Assembly (NCBI GenBank): GCA_023424015.1
Contig: JAFAEM010000040.1
Coordinates: 1 to 64,000, forward strand
DNA: 64,000 nt
Origin: Bacteroidota bacterium
Lineage (GTDB): Bacteria > Bacteroidota > Bacteroidia > Chitinophagales > Chitinophagaceae
Reading direction: 5' to 3'
Below are positions 1-9,283 of this stretch, piece after piece (the first letter of the stretch is position 1; every line of letters starts with the position of its first letter). A program made the position numbers and the translations under genes. The notes under the pieces were generated by a model. That model was given only the letters and a program-made list of their open reading frames with translations. It did not search any database and was not told the DNA's origin.

Positions 1-17
1 AAATGTCGCTTCAAAAA

Positions 18-105
18 GCTACGAGCTACGAGCTATGAGCTTCGAGATCGATCGTTTGATCACGAAATTTGAGGCCTTGAGCCTCGCAGCTCGCAGCTCG
101 CGGCT
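18..105. repeat. AGCT-rich degenerate repeat
   Basis: Short imperfect units of the form GAGCTACGAGCTATGAGCT recur at the left, and a GCAGCTCGCAGCTCGCGG arm lies at about 87-105. The two arms are roughly complementary, so the block could fold. The same family recurs at 53600-53698. It lies downstream of the SMR gene; the short reading frames through it look incidental. Confidence 0.6.
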
Positions 106-185
106 AATATAGGAGAAACCATCAAAATATGATTGACTTAACACTAGATACTGGCTTTTGGATACCCGATTCGCAGCTGATCTAT

Positions 186-512
186 TCATTGTGGGGTTAC
201 AGCCTTTAAACCGATGATCGAGGCGATGAGGGTTGTGATAAAAAATAAACGCCAGAAACTCGCGGGCTCTTTGAAGAAAAATATTCCGATCAGGACAGTT
301 CCTACTGCGCCGATCCCCGTCCATACTGCATAGGCTGTTCCGATAGGCAGAGTTTGTGAAGCTTTATACAACAGGAACATGCTAATCGAAAGGCAAAGAA
401 AAAAACCCGCCATCCAGGCGACGGTATTTGAACCCGCCTCGCGTGCTTTTCCAAGGCAGGTAGCGAAGCCGATTTCAAACAGCCCTGCAATGATCAGTAT
501 GACCCAGTTCAT
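186..512 (-). CDS. sugE: SMR family exporter, SugE/Gdx type
   Basis: Small multidrug resistance transporter of the inner membrane, 108 aa, with four hydrophobic helices, which is the normal family length. The membrane glutamate that binds proton and substrate is E13 (GLFEIGF). The segment LPIGTAYAVWTGIGAVG at residues 55-71 has the TGIGAVG wording of SugE/Gdx guanidinium exporters rather than the EmrE/Qac form. Such proteins work as antiparallel dimers that swap protons for guanidinium-like cations. It is the last gene of a minus-strand run, 34 bp after the glutathione peroxidase. I saw no guanidine riboswitch nearby, so the substrate is inferred from the motif only. Confidence 0.88.
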   Translation of the reverse strand: MNWVILIIAGLFEIGFATCLGKAREAGSNTVAWMAGFFLCLSISMFLLYKASQTLPIGTAYAVWTGIGAVGTVLIGIFFFKEPASFWRLFFITTLIASIIGLKAVTPQ

Positions 513-546
513 AGTGTTGATTTAAGATGAACTGCAAGATAAGCCG

Positions 547-1239
547 CTATTCCTTCACCTTTATCGCACTGATCACTTCCTCGCTCATTGGCGATACCCC
601 GGTATCGAAAAATTTGATCAGTTTACCGTCTTCGTCGACCAGGTATTTAAAAAAATTCCATGTTGGTTCCTGGTCATTCCAGCCATTCTGTTCGCCGGTA
701 CTAAGCCACCTGAATATTTCATTCTGCTGATTGCCTTTGATCACGCTGCTTTTAGTTGCAAGCGGAAAGGTAACGCCGTAGTTAACCTTACAAAACTGGG
801 CGATCTCTTCGTCGCTGCCCTTTTCCTGCTCTTTAAAATCATTTGCGGGAAAACCGATAACAAGAAGATCGTCTTTGTATTGCTCATAAAGTTTCTGGAG
901 ATCCGCATACTGGCCTGTATAACCACAATTGCTGGCTGTATTGACGATCAATATTTTCTTTCCTTTTGCTGCGCCGAGTTTCATTTCATCACCATTGTTC
1001 AGGTGAACTGTTAGATCGTGCAACGATCTCAAATCGGCGACTCCTTCATTGTTTTCCATAATATTCGTTTTTTTTCCAGTTATCTTATTATACCACATTA
1101 AAACGGGGTAAACCGCTTTCATCAGTTTTTGCCTGTAGGTCATATTCTTCGAATTTCTGTTAGCAAGAGCAACATAGACAAAAAAAACCAGGCCGACTAC
1201 CAGGATCAAAACCATCAGTCTTAAAAACCTTCGCTTCAT
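547..1239 (-). CDS. Glutathione peroxidase family protein, membrane-anchored
   Basis: Thioredoxin-fold peroxidase of 230 aa. Residues 8-26 form one hydrophobic helix, so the enzyme is probably tethered in the inner membrane facing the periplasm; the peroxidase domain starts near residue 70. The active-site segment NTASNCGYTGQY gives catalytic Cys105 (Cys, not selenocysteine), with Q138 and W194-N195 (TWNFFKY) completing the usual tetrad. The normally conserved FPCNQF reads FPANDF (residues 130-135). Bacterial Cys-type members usually take electrons from thioredoxin. It is 41 bp downstream of the aldehyde dehydrogenase and 34 bp upstream of the SMR gene, consistent with an oxidative or aldehyde stress unit. 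Confidence 0.88.
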   Translation of the reverse strand: MKRRFLRLMVLILVVGLVFFVYVALANRNSKNMTYRQKLMKAVYPVLMWYNKITGKKTNIMENNEGVADLRSLHDLTVHLNNGDEMKLGAAKGKKILIVNTASNCGYTGQYADLQKLYEQYKDDLLVIGFPANDFKEQEKGSDEEIAQFCKVNYGVTFPLATKSSVIKGNQQNEIFRWLSTGEQNGWNDQEPTWNFFKYLVDEDGKLIKFFDTGVSPMSEEVISAIKVKE

Positions 1240-1280
1240 TATGCTGTGTTTTTAGCTACAAAACCTGAACCAATAAACCG

Positions 1281-2663
1281 CTATCTTATTACCCACTTAA
1301 ACAATTTCAATCGTCCTTTAAAGGGTGGATATTTTATTTCGGGATCGAGCCAGGTAGGCGTTTTCATTATTCCTTTTTTATGTGAAAACCTGTCAAAAGA
1401 ATACTTGCCATGATAATGCCCGATACCGCTGGCTCCCCTTCCGCCAAATGGCAGGTTGTGATTGGTCAGGTGCCAGGAAGCATTGTTGATACAGCCACCG
1501 CCGAAGGAAATATTTTCCATCCATTTCTTTTCCTTTTTCTTATCAGAGGTAAACAAATAAAAAGCCAGCGGGTTTGGATTTCTTTTAATGATCGCACATG
1601 CCTGGTTGAAATCAGTAAAACCAAGGATCGGCAACACGGGCCCAAAGATCTCCTCCCTCATCACCGGGGCATCAGGGTCGGGCTCCATCAAAATCGTTGG
1701 CTCGATAAATAAGGTATCCCTGTCATAACGGCCACCGTATATAAGATTACCATGCTCCAGATAAGGAAGTATTCTGTCAAATTGCTTTAGGTTGATGATC
1801 TTTCCGTAGTTGTAATGTTCGGATGGGTTTTCGCCAAAGAATTGCGGGATCACTGATTTAAAAGTCTCAAGCAGCTCATCTTTTTTTGATTCATGCACCA
1901 ATATATAATCTGGCGCCACACACATCTGGCCGGCGTTGGAAAACTTACTCAGGGCGATCCTTCTCACAGCCGTACGGATGTCCGCATCTTCTTCTACAAC
2001 ACAGGGACTTTTACCGCCCAACTCCAGGGTAACAGGTACCAGTTGCTCGGCTGCCATTTTATAGATCTGCTTACCAACAGCCGTACTACCTGTATAAAAT
2101 ACATGATCGAATACAAAATTTCTCATCATGGACGGCACAATTTCAGCGCCATCGCCTTCTACAAAAAAGATATATTCCGGGGAAAAGTTTTCTTCAATAA
2201 TTTTCTTCATGACAGCTGAGGTCGCCGGGGCAAATTCGCTTGGCTTTAACACCACGCAATTTCCTGCTGCCAGCGCACCTGCCAGCGGTGTAAATAATAA
2301 TTGGAATGGGTAATTCCAGGGGGAAATGATGAGTACAACACCCAGAGGCTCACTAATGACCTTGCTGGCTGAAGGCAAATTCACCAGGTTGGTGGGAACC
2401 CGTTCTGGTTCCATCCACCTCTTCAGGTTACGAATGGCATTACTGATCTCGCTTAGAAAAAATCCGTTTTCCGTCACCCAGCTTTCCTCGGGGCTTTTTT
2501 TCAGGTCGGTGTAAAGGGCATCATAGATCGCCTGCTCATGCTTCACCACGGCATACTTCAACTTTTCAAGTTGCGTCTTTCGAAAGCTGTATGACTTTGT
2601 ACTCCCTGAGTCATAATAGCAGCGCATCTTCGCCAGGCTTTCCAAAATAAAAGTTGTACCCAT
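1281..2663 (-). CDS. Aldehyde dehydrogenase, ALDH3-like
   Basis: NAD(P)-dependent aldehyde dehydrogenase of 460 aa, the short (class 3/fatty aldehyde) length without an N-terminal extension. Visible motifs are SPWNYPF with N116, the cofactor loop GSTAVGK (192-198), general base E214 in LELGGKSP, nucleophile C248 in NAGQMCVAPD, and EEIFGPVLP further on. It oxidises aldehydes to acids; the substrate cannot be read from sequence. It heads the segment running into the peroxidase and the SMR exporter. The sequence TAACTTGACC lies 16 bp upstream of the ATG, a motif shared with the start regions at 58.6-58.8 kb. Confidence 0.92.
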   Translation of the reverse strand: MGTTFILESLAKMRCYYDSGSTKSYSFRKTQLEKLKYAVVKHEQAIYDALYTDLKKSPEESWVTENGFFLSEISNAIRNLKRWMEPERVPTNLVNLPSASKVISEPLGVVLIISPWNYPFQLLFTPLAGALAAGNCVVLKPSEFAPATSAVMKKIIEENFSPEYIFFVEGDGAEIVPSMMRNFVFDHVFYTGSTAVGKQIYKMAAEQLVPVTLELGGKSPCVVEEDADIRTAVRRIALSKFSNAGQMCVAPDYILVHESKKDELLETFKSVIPQFFGENPSEHYNYGKIINLKQFDRILPYLEHGNLIYGGRYDRDTLFIEPTILMEPDPDAPVMREEIFGPVLPILGFTDFNQACAIIKRNPNPLAFYLFTSDKKKEKKWMENISFGGGCINNASWHLTNHNLPFGGRGASGIGHYHGKYSFDRFSHKKGIMKTPTWLDPEIKYPPFKGRLKLFKWVIR

Positions 2664-2733
2664 TCAATAAAATTGACAGGGTCAAGTTAGGGAGAAAAGC
2701 CGGTTTTGTAGAAAAATAACCCCATGGTGGTTT

Positions 2734-2970
2734 CTATACCATCTCGTTCTTAAACGACCTGACGGGCTGGGTACTTTCGATGATCATTTCGTCCATTTCC
2801 TCTTTCATGGAATCAAATCTGTTGATCACCGAGTCAACCAGGTCGTTGAATTTATTTTTAAGATCACGCCCCCTGTGGGCGATGCTTTCACGTGTTTCGG
2901 AACCCCTGGCGGGTGCACATAAAATACCAAGCAGCAACCCTGTTGATAAGCCTAGCAGGAACTTATTCAT
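2734..2970 (-). CDS. YtxH-like small protein
   Basis: A 78-aa protein with a glycine-rich hydrophobic N-terminus (GLSTGLLLGILCAPARGSE) followed by a charged helix likely to form a coiled coil. This is the YtxH-like pattern: one membrane-inserted glycine-zipper helix ending in a xAPxxGxxTR-like motif, then an amphipathic tail. The family is often linked to envelope or general stress, but its molecular role is unknown. It lies 70 bp upstream of the aldehyde dehydrogenase on the same strand and may begin that transcription unit. Confidence 0.75.
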   Translation of the reverse strand: MNKFLLGLSTGLLLGILCAPARGSETRESIAHRGRDLKNKFNDLVDSVINRFDSMKEEMDEMIIESTQPVRSFKNEMV

Positions 2971-3074
2971 AGCGTTTATTTTTAAGGTTTAAAAATCGTT
3001 CTCCTGATATCATCAAAATATCATGCCATGGTTTTAAAAAATACAATTCCAACATTTTGTAATTTCAGCTCCGG

Positions 3075-3512
3075 ATGACACACGAATATTTTATGATGTT
3101 GGCACTGAAAGAAGCGCGACTTGCTTATGAGGAAGATGAAATTCCCATAGGAGCCGTCGTTGTTATGAATGATAAAGTGATCGCCAGGGGTCGCAATATG
3201 ACCGAGAGATTAAATGACCCCACGGCGCATGCTGAAATGATCGCGCTAACTTCAGCGTTCAATGCTATTGGTAGTAAATATCTTCCCGAAGCATCCTTGT
3301 ATATTACAGTAGAGCCCTGCCTGATGTGCGCCGGTGCGATCTATTGGAGTAAACTGGGAAAAATCATTTATGGCGCAGACGATGAGAAGAATGGCTATAA
3401 AAAAACAACTGCCACCAACTGGCCATTTCATCCAAAAACAGAATTGATACGGGGTGTGATGAAAGAAGAATGTGCAAGGCTGATGAAGGATTTTTTCAAA
3501 TCGAAAAGATAG
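3075..3512 (+). CDS. tadA: tRNA adenosine(34) deaminase TadA
   Basis: Zinc cytidine-deaminase-fold enzyme of 145 aa that converts A34 to inosine in tRNA-Arg(ACG). The HAE motif is at residues 52-54 (DPTAHAEMIAL: zinc ligand H52, catalytic E54) and PCLMC at 81-85 supplies C82 and C85. N-terminal MTHEYFMMLALKEA and length match bacterial TadA. It is a single-gene unit on the plus strand, ending in a hairpin terminator at 3554-3582 shared with the convergent susD-like gene. Confidence 0.93.
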   Translation: MTHEYFMMLALKEARLAYEEDEIPIGAVVVMNDKVIARGRNMTERLNDPTAHAEMIALTSAFNAIGSKYLPEASLYITVEPCLMCAGAIYWSKLGKIIYGADDEKNGYKKTTATNWPFHPKTELIRGVMKEECARLMKDFFKSKR

Positions 3513-3553
3513 ACGTGTAAATTTTTGCCGATTAAAAATGCTCCAAAAAAAAT

Positions 3554-3582
3554 AAGGGCCGCAACTCATGCGACCCTTTTTT
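3554..3582. terminator. Bidirectional intrinsic terminator between tadA and the SusD-like gene
   Basis: The arms AAGGGCCGC and GCGACCCTT form a 9-bp stem with one internal mismatch and a 7-nt loop. Six T follow on the plus strand. Read from the minus strand the hairpin is followed by A and then eight T. It can stop both tadA and the convergent SusC/SusD operon. Confidence 0.8.
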
Positions 3583-3603
3583 GTACTTACCAGGACAATC
3601 TGT

Positions 3604-5016
3604 TTATTGGTCCCACCAAAGTTTTTGGTCGAGTCCGGAAATGGAAGGTACATTTTCTCCATTCCTGGCGACTTCGGTAGAGGGGTAGCCTACCCTGCGT
3701 ATAAATGTATTGAGTACCGCGTTGGCAGGCAAACTGAAGTCTTTATAGTTGTAATCGTTCCTGCGTGCATCGGTCCAGGATTCGGGATGCAGGAACATGG
3801 CTATATATTTTTCTTTGAACAAGTGAGCTTTGGTAAATGCGCCGGATCCCACCGCTACATCCGGATCCGAAAGGTATGCCGCTTTATCAGCCGGGCTTAC
3901 ACCCAGTTTGTCCATATGGGCCGCTATACCATCCAGGTAAGCCTGGTATGATCCCGGCTTGTCTGTCGCGAATTTTGCTTCGGATTCAATAAACTTCATT
4001 TCAGCATAAGTGATCAGTTGCAAGGGCGCACCGGCTTTGGAGTAAAATCCATCTACCGAAAGATAACTCTCTTCATCATCGGTACCGGTACCCACACGAC
4101 CTGCTCCGTTAGGGGTACCGCGATAGTCGCCAAACTGCGTGAGTGTTGCAACCAGGGGTAAACGTGGATCGGTATAACCATAAGTAGTGCCGTCGAGTGC
4201 ATCCACATATTGTTCACTTAGCCATCCGTCAAGCAAAAGCACAGTGTTGTTGTAGGCAACCTGGTTCCAGGGACTGCGTGCAACAAAGCTACTCAACTTT
4301 GCATCGTCAGCATTGGACGTGTAGGCAGCGCCCAGGGCCGCCAGGATATTGGCAGGATTGTAACCCGCCGTTTCGCTTACCCGGTTGAGTAATCTTGCCT
4401 TTAACGCATTGGCTGTTTTCTTCCAGGCATTGACATTACCACCATGAATGAGGTCATTGGCCGCATCCAGGGCTACGCCGGGATCTGGTTTATTAAACTC
4501 TGTAAGCGCTGCATCGATGAGCGCCAGGCAGGCGTTGTACACGTCCTGGGCATTATCATAAGCCGGTTTAAAATTGCTTTTATCCCATGCTTCGCTGTAT
4601 GGCACATCACCAAACAGGTCAATGAGCAGGCTCATGTTCATCGCTTCGGTGAGCTTTGCTACACCAATATGATGGTAACCATTGGCCTTCTCTGCCACAC
4701 CTATCAGTACGCGGCTATCCGTTATTACATTGTACACGGTTTGCCAGATGCTGCTCCGGTCCACATCATCGTATGTATCGGATCCGCTTGATATCGTGGA
4801 AGAAGCCAGGTACTGCATATAATATGAAGTAAAATAACCCGCGCGATATACATTGAGCCCCGTTTCCGATGTGACGTACGATAATAACGCACCTATCGGG
4901 GGATTATCCGTTTGATTTGGATTAGATTGGTTAATATCAAGATAACCCTTTTTACAGCCTGAGATACTGGCTACCAGTACCGGCAAAAGTGCTATATATA
5001 TTATTTTCTTTAACAT
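3604..5016 (-). CDS. SusD/RagB-family outer-membrane lipoprotein (SusD-like_2 type)
   Basis: Nutrient-binding lipoprotein of 470 aa. The signal peptide ends in the lipobox ISGC with Cys21, so the mature protein is lipid-anchored and presumably surface-exposed. N-terminal DINQSNPNQTDNPPIGALL and the helical TPR-like body are typical of the shorter SusD-like_2 subfamily. SusD proteins sit as a lid on the cognate SusC barrel. The partner ends just 10 bp upstream. No glycosidase, sulfatase, protease or ECF sigma/anti-sigma gene adjoins the pair, so the substrate cannot be inferred. Confidence 0.93.
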   Translation of the reverse strand: MLKKIIYIALLPVLVASISGCKKGYLDINQSNPNQTDNPPIGALLSYVTSETGLNVYRAGYFTSYYMQYLASSTISSGSDTYDDVDRSSIWQTVYNVITDSRVLIGVAEKANGYHHIGVAKLTEAMNMSLLIDLFGDVPYSEAWDKSNFKPAYDNAQDVYNACLALIDAALTEFNKPDPGVALDAANDLIHGGNVNAWKKTANALKARLLNRVSETAGYNPANILAALGAAYTSNADDAKLSSFVARSPWNQVAYNNTVLLLDGWLSEQYVDALDGTTYGYTDPRLPLVATLTQFGDYRGTPNGAGRVGTGTDDEESYLSVDGFYSKAGAPLQLITYAEMKFIESEAKFATDKPGSYQAYLDGIAAHMDKLGVSPADKAAYLSDPDVAVGSGAFTKAHLFKEKYIAMFLHPESWTDARRNDYNYKDFSLPANAVLNTFIRRVGYPSTEVARNGENVPSISGLDQKLWWDQ

Positions 5017-5026
5017 AGTACCAAAT

Positions 5027-8000
5027 TTAAAATTGAAGGTTTAAGCTAACCAGGTAACTCCTTATGCCGGGATAAGTAAATCCTGAAAACGCATCGGAGG
5101 TATTGCTACCAGCGGGGTTGGAGCTCGATTCTGGATCAAACCCGGTAAAATCCGTTTTCAACCAAAGGTTGTTGCCGGTGAATGAGATTGTAGCGCCGGT
5201 GATAGCTTTCGTTTTGGACAGTATATTAGCCGGAATGGTATAAGCGAGTGAGACCGACCTCAACCTGATCCAGGATGCATCTTCGATAAAAAATTCGGAA
5301 GAACCGCGGTAGTAGTTACGATAATAGCCATTACCATAATTCACTCCATCCGGGCCCACTGCCTGCCCGAGATAAACCGATTTGGTATTGGGTGAACCAT
5401 TGTCAAGCACACCATCAAATACGATCATCTCTGTCCTGTTCTCGGTAAATTTCGCTGTTCCAAATGCTGCCATAAAGTTGGCAAACTGGTTGTATCGATA
5501 CTGACCTTCGCGAACATCAAGTAATGCAGACAGTGAGAAGTTTTTATAGCTCACGGTTTGCGTGGTATTGAATATCCATTTGGGGAAGGAATTGCCAAGA
5601 TAACGCTGCCTGGTATCAATGATGGGGAAGCCGTTTGCCCCGATCAGCCAGGGCTGATCTTTCGCGATCGTTACACCATCATCAACTTTGGAACCATAGT
5701 AACGCCTGTAGCTTCTGCCGTACATCGCGCCATAAGCATAACCCGGTGTCAGTTTGGATGTAACACTCGAGCTGCTGTAACCAAACTGTGAACCCAGGAC
5801 AATCTCGTTAAGCCCTTCATTCAATTTAATGACCTTGTTGGTATTGGTGGAGAAATTATAGCGCATTTCCCATGTCAGGTCCCTGGTCTTTACCGGGATG
5901 GCCGATAAGGTAATTTCCAAACCTTTGTTTTCGAGCTCACCCGCATTCACCTGTGCTTCATCGTAGCCGGTTGCATTCGATATTTTTGCAGGAACAATCA
6001 GATCCTTACTCTTCGACTGATACACGGTTACTTCCAGTCCAAGGCGATTCTTCAGGAAACGCAGCTCAGTACCGAGTTCGTAAGTGGAAGTAAACTCAGG
6101 TCGCAGGTTGGGATTACCCAGCGTATTGACCTGTGTGAAAGGAACCGAAGACCCGATTGGCGTACCGGGAACAAAACCAGTTACGATGGCATAGGGTTCA
6201 CCATCCTTACCCAGTTTTGCATAAGAGAATTTAAGCTTACCATAGTCGAACCAATTTGGCAAAGATATCTGTTCGCTAAAAATATAGCTCAGGCTCGCTG
6301 AAGGATAGAAATAACTTCTGTTGTCGGGAGAAAGTGTCGAAGTCCAGTCATTACGACCTGTTACGTTCAGAAACAAAAGATTCTTCCAGCCCAGTGTCAG
6401 ATCAGCAAAAACTCCATAGTTCCTGTAATCATAAATATAGCTGTTGGACAGCACCCTTTTTGTGTTTTGCATCAGGAACAGGTCGGGCACCACCAGTGTA
6501 TCACCTTCCGTACTTACTCTTCTTACCCTTGAATCCCTTAAATCGTGACCGAGTTTAAAATCAACACTGAAATCATCTGTAATATTATGGCTGATATTCG
6601 CCATAGCGGTGGAAGTGATAATCCTGCTCTTGAGGTTATATTCATTGATAAAGCCCATGCCGTTATCACCATTGATCAACTCACCCACCGTGCCTTTGGG
6701 CCCAGGCGCCGTATGTGTACGGGCATCAACATAAAAGTCGTTACCGAACCGATAGCTAAAGGTCAGCCATTTTACAGGCGTATAGTTAAAATAAGCACTG
6801 GCAATGGTACGGTTTACATTGTCCACAAAACGATTTGTAGCTAATGTATAAACCGGGTTATCGTTTTCAGGTCCGTAGTTCTTCTGGGTGCCGTCGGGTT
6901 TGATATAATCCATCACATCCCATCGCTGCGACCAGTAGATCAACTGCTCGCCATACCTGTCTGAGTTTACTCGTCCACCACCTGAGTTGATGAAGTTGAC
7001 CGAGGCGCCGGCTTTAAATTTGGGGCTGATATTAAACTGGGAGTTCAGCCTTGCATTATAACTTTTGTAATCGCTGAATGGAATGATACCATCCTGTTGA
7101 AAGTACGACATCGAACCTGCGAGTTGTACCGTCTCCGTACCTCCTGTCAGGTTGATGGTATGACGTGTTTGGTGCCCCTGGCGGTAACCGCGATCAAAGT
7201 TATTAAAGACCCTGTCGGGGTGGGTAGGATCAAGTGCTTTCGCTTCCTCCACCGTAGGACCCCATGAAGGCCAGAAACTCTTGGGATCATACACACCAAG
7301 ATAGCCCATGGAGAATTTATCCTGTACATCAGGGATTTTGTTTATCTCATCAATGCTATACATGCCGCTGTATCCCACCCTGATCTTGCCGGCACGCGCG
7401 GATTTAGTGGTGATCAGTATAGCGCCGTTGGCAGCCCTGATACCATAAAGTGCAGTAGCAGCACCACCACGCAGGACTGAAACTGTTTCAATATCGTCGG
7501 GGTTGATATCGGCAGCCCTGTTTGACATACCACGTGTCTCCGCGCCACCTGTTGTATAAGTACTGTTGTCAATCTCAACTCCGTCAACAATAAACAGCGG
7601 CTGGTTATTTCTTCCACCATCGAGTGAGTTAATACCGCGGATCAGAATCCTGGCACCTTGTCCCGGGCCACCACCAGAACTGGAAATCTGCACACCTGCT
7701 ACTTTACCCTGGAGTGCGTTTACAACATTAGATTGACGGTTAATGTTAAGGTCCTTGTTGTCGACCTGCTGCACTGTAAAGCCGAGTTCCCGCTTCTCTT
7801 TCTTTATTCCAAAAGCAGTGACTACCACTTCGGAAAGATTACCTGATGTTTCGAGATTGATGTCAAAGGTTGACGCGGCGCCCACGGTAATTTCGCGAGC
7901 GGCAAATCCCGCCGAACTTACTACCAGTATTACATTAGATCCTGTTACCGGAATGCTGTACTGGCCATTTTCATTGGCGTTTACGACTGTCGTGGTACCC

Positions 8001-8134
8001 TTCTGCTCTACAGTTGCGAAAGGAACCGGATCGCCGTTGTTTGTTTTTACCGTACCCGTCAAAACCCGTGATTGGCTAAATACACCCAGTGGTAGTATCA
8101 TCAGCCAACAGATAAGATGGATGATCGTTCTCAT
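5027..8134 (-). CDS. SusC/RagA-family TonB-linked outer membrane transporter
   Basis: TonB-dependent receptor of 1035 aa that imports a nutrient captured by the adjacent SusD-like lipoprotein. After a signal peptide (about 1-21, ending GVFSQ) comes a carboxypeptidase-regulatory-like domain (about 24-105), then the plug, with ALQGKVAGVQISSSGG, ILIRGINSL and QPLFIVDGVEIDN (about 135-195), then a 22-strand barrel ending in the aromatic tail SLNLQF. An in-frame GIKKEKRELGF linker between the first two domains is typical of SusC. It is the first gene of the two-gene operon; the 240 bp upstream, shared with the divergent sod gene, must hold its promoter. Confidence 0.95.
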   Translation of the reverse strand: MRTIIHLICWLMILPLGVFSQSRVLTGTVKTNNGDPVPFATVEQKGTTTVVNANENGQYSIPVTGSNVILVVSSAGFAAREITVGAASTFDINLETSGNLSEVVVTAFGIKKEKRELGFTVQQVDNKDLNINRQSNVVNALQGKVAGVQISSSGGGPGQGARILIRGINSLDGGRNNQPLFIVDGVEIDNSTYTTGGAETRGMSNRAADINPDDIETVSVLRGGAATALYGIRAANGAILITTKSARAGKIRVGYSGMYSIDEINKIPDVQDKFSMGYLGVYDPKSFWPSWGPTVEEAKALDPTHPDRVFNNFDRGYRQGHQTRHTINLTGGTETVQLAGSMSYFQQDGIIPFSDYKSYNARLNSQFNISPKFKAGASVNFINSGGGRVNSDRYGEQLIYWSQRWDVMDYIKPDGTQKNYGPENDNPVYTLATNRFVDNVNRTIASAYFNYTPVKWLTFSYRFGNDFYVDARTHTAPGPKGTVGELINGDNGMGFINEYNLKSRIITSTAMANISHNITDDFSVDFKLGHDLRDSRVRRVSTEGDTLVVPDLFLMQNTKRVLSNSYIYDYRNYGVFADLTLGWKNLLFLNVTGRNDWTSTLSPDNRSYFYPSASLSYIFSEQISLPNWFDYGKLKFSYAKLGKDGEPYAIVTGFVPGTPIGSSVPFTQVNTLGNPNLRPEFTSTYELGTELRFLKNRLGLEVTVYQSKSKDLIVPAKISNATGYDEAQVNAGELENKGLEITLSAIPVKTRDLTWEMRYNFSTNTNKVIKLNEGLNEIVLGSQFGYSSSSVTSKLTPGYAYGAMYGRSYRRYYGSKVDDGVTIAKDQPWLIGANGFPIIDTRQRYLGNSFPKWIFNTTQTVSYKNFSLSALLDVREGQYRYNQFANFMAAFGTAKFTENRTEMIVFDGVLDNGSPNTKSVYLGQAVGPDGVNYGNGYYRNYYRGSSEFFIEDASWIRLRSVSLAYTIPANILSKTKAITGATISFTGNNLWLKTDFTGFDPESSSNPAGSNTSDAFSGFTYPGIRSYLVSLNLQF

Positions 8135-8374
8135 TTGAATTAGTTTTTAGTGATGCAGTTATATTTGAAGACATGGAAATTATGCAAAAAGCGGCTTATA
8201 AATCTGCAAACTCTGGAAAAAATTGAAAAACGGTAAGTCGAAAGCCACAAAAACCTGCACAAACACGCAGAATTTTAAACTATCATCTTATTTGATCTGC
8301 CGTCAACCGGAACGTAATAAATTTGTTATCGTTGTATATAGTAATCAGATTTCTACATTTTAAATTCAATAGTT

Positions 8375-8977
8375 ATGGCATTTACACTACCTGCGCTTCC
8401 TTATGCAGCCGATGCACTGGAACCGCATATCGACAAACAGACGATGGAAATTCATCATGGCAAACACCACCAGGCTTACGTTGATAATCTGAATAAGGCA
8501 ATCGCCGGAACAGAACATGAAAATAAATCGCTTGAAGAACTGGTCGCGAATGCTGGTAAAATATCACCGGCAGTACGTAACAATGGCGGTGGTCACTGGA
8601 ACCACAGTTTTTTCTGGGAACTGCTTTCAGGTAAAGCTAGTAAACCTTCAGGCAAACTAGCAGACGCGATCAACTCCACTTTCGGATCACTGGAAGCTTT
8701 GCAGGAGAAAGTGAACACCGCGGGCGCCACCCGATTTGGTTCGGGCTGGGCATGGCTGATAGTTAAAGATGGCAAACTCGAAGTTACTTCTACACCCAAC
8801 CAGGATAACCCACTGATGGATGTTGCTGAGGTAAAAGGAACACCCATTCTGGGTATCGACGTATGGGAGCATGCTTATTATCTAAAATATCAAAATAAAC
8901 GCCCCGATTACCTGAAGGCGATATGGAATGTGATCAATTGGGATAAGGTAGCCGCGCACTATGCAAAGCTGGGTTGA
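8375..8977 (+). CDS. sodA: Superoxide dismutase (Mn/Fe family, Mn-like signature)
   Basis: Iron/manganese superoxide dismutase of 200 aa, cytoplasmic (no signal peptide). Metal ligands are H27 (MEIHHGKHH), H77 (HWNHSFFW), D162 and H166 (DVWEHAYY). Gly in the GGGHWNH segment together with NQD at 142-144 is the Mn-type arrangement, against Gln in AQVWNH of Fe enzymes, but cambialistic enzymes exist and metal use is inferred. Divergent from the susC-like gene, it ends in a strong terminator at 9003-9034, so it is probably monocistronic. Confidence 0.93.
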   Translation: MAFTLPALPYAADALEPHIDKQTMEIHHGKHHQAYVDNLNKAIAGTEHENKSLEELVANAGKISPAVRNNGGGHWNHSFFWELLSGKASKPSGKLADAINSTFGSLEALQEKVNTAGATRFGSGWAWLIVKDGKLEVTSTPNQDNPLMDVAEVKGTPILGIDVWEHAYYLKYQNKRPDYLKAIWNVINWDKVAAHYAKLG

Positions 8978-9002
8978 TCTACTTAAACTTTACAAGATTG
9001 AG

Positions 9003-9034
9003 AAAGCTTTCCGATTAAGGAGAGCTTTTTTTTT
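9003..9034 (+). terminator. Intrinsic terminator of the superoxide dismutase gene
   Basis: The 10-bp stem AAAGCTTTCC / GGAGAGCTTT has one G-U pair and the 6-nt loop GATTAA. It lies 25 bp after the stop codon and runs straight into a T tract. Confidence 0.88.
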
Positions 9035-9054
9035 GCTGCCTTCGGCAGAGGTCG

Positions 9055-9283
9055 GCCACGAATGACACGAATCGCACGAATGGGCCACGGATTGCACGGA
9101 TTTACACTGAGTGATTTCTTTGCCTGCGGCAGGTGGAAGCCACGAATGGCACGAATTACACGAATGAGCCACGGATTGCACGGATTAACACTGATTGATT
9201 TTACTGCCTGCGGCAAAAGGGGAAGCCACGAATCACACGAATCGCACGAATGGGCCACGGATTGCACGGATTGGGACTGATTT
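9055..9283. repeat. Block of three CACGAAT/CACGGAT repeat units
   Basis: Three units start at about 9055, 9139 and 9225 (spacing 84 and 86 bp). Each has a CACGAAT-nn-CACGAAT series, then GCCACGGATTGCACGGATT, then CACTGAT; units are joined by a CTGCCTGCGGCAG-like palindrome. A second block of the same family is at 34569-34866. A 190-codon reading frame crosses it on the minus strand but its protein is a low-complexity echo of the repeat. From about 9290 to 9560 I see nothing recognisable. Confidence 0.85.

Noticed and set aside
186..512. Guanidine riboswitch with the Gdx-type exporter
   Set aside because: The exporter is preceded by the glutathione peroxidase only 34 bp away; no room or motif for one.
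9055..9283. CRISPR-like array
   Set aside because: Unit length about 85 bp, no constant 25-40 bp repeat with unique spacers, and no cas genes in the window.
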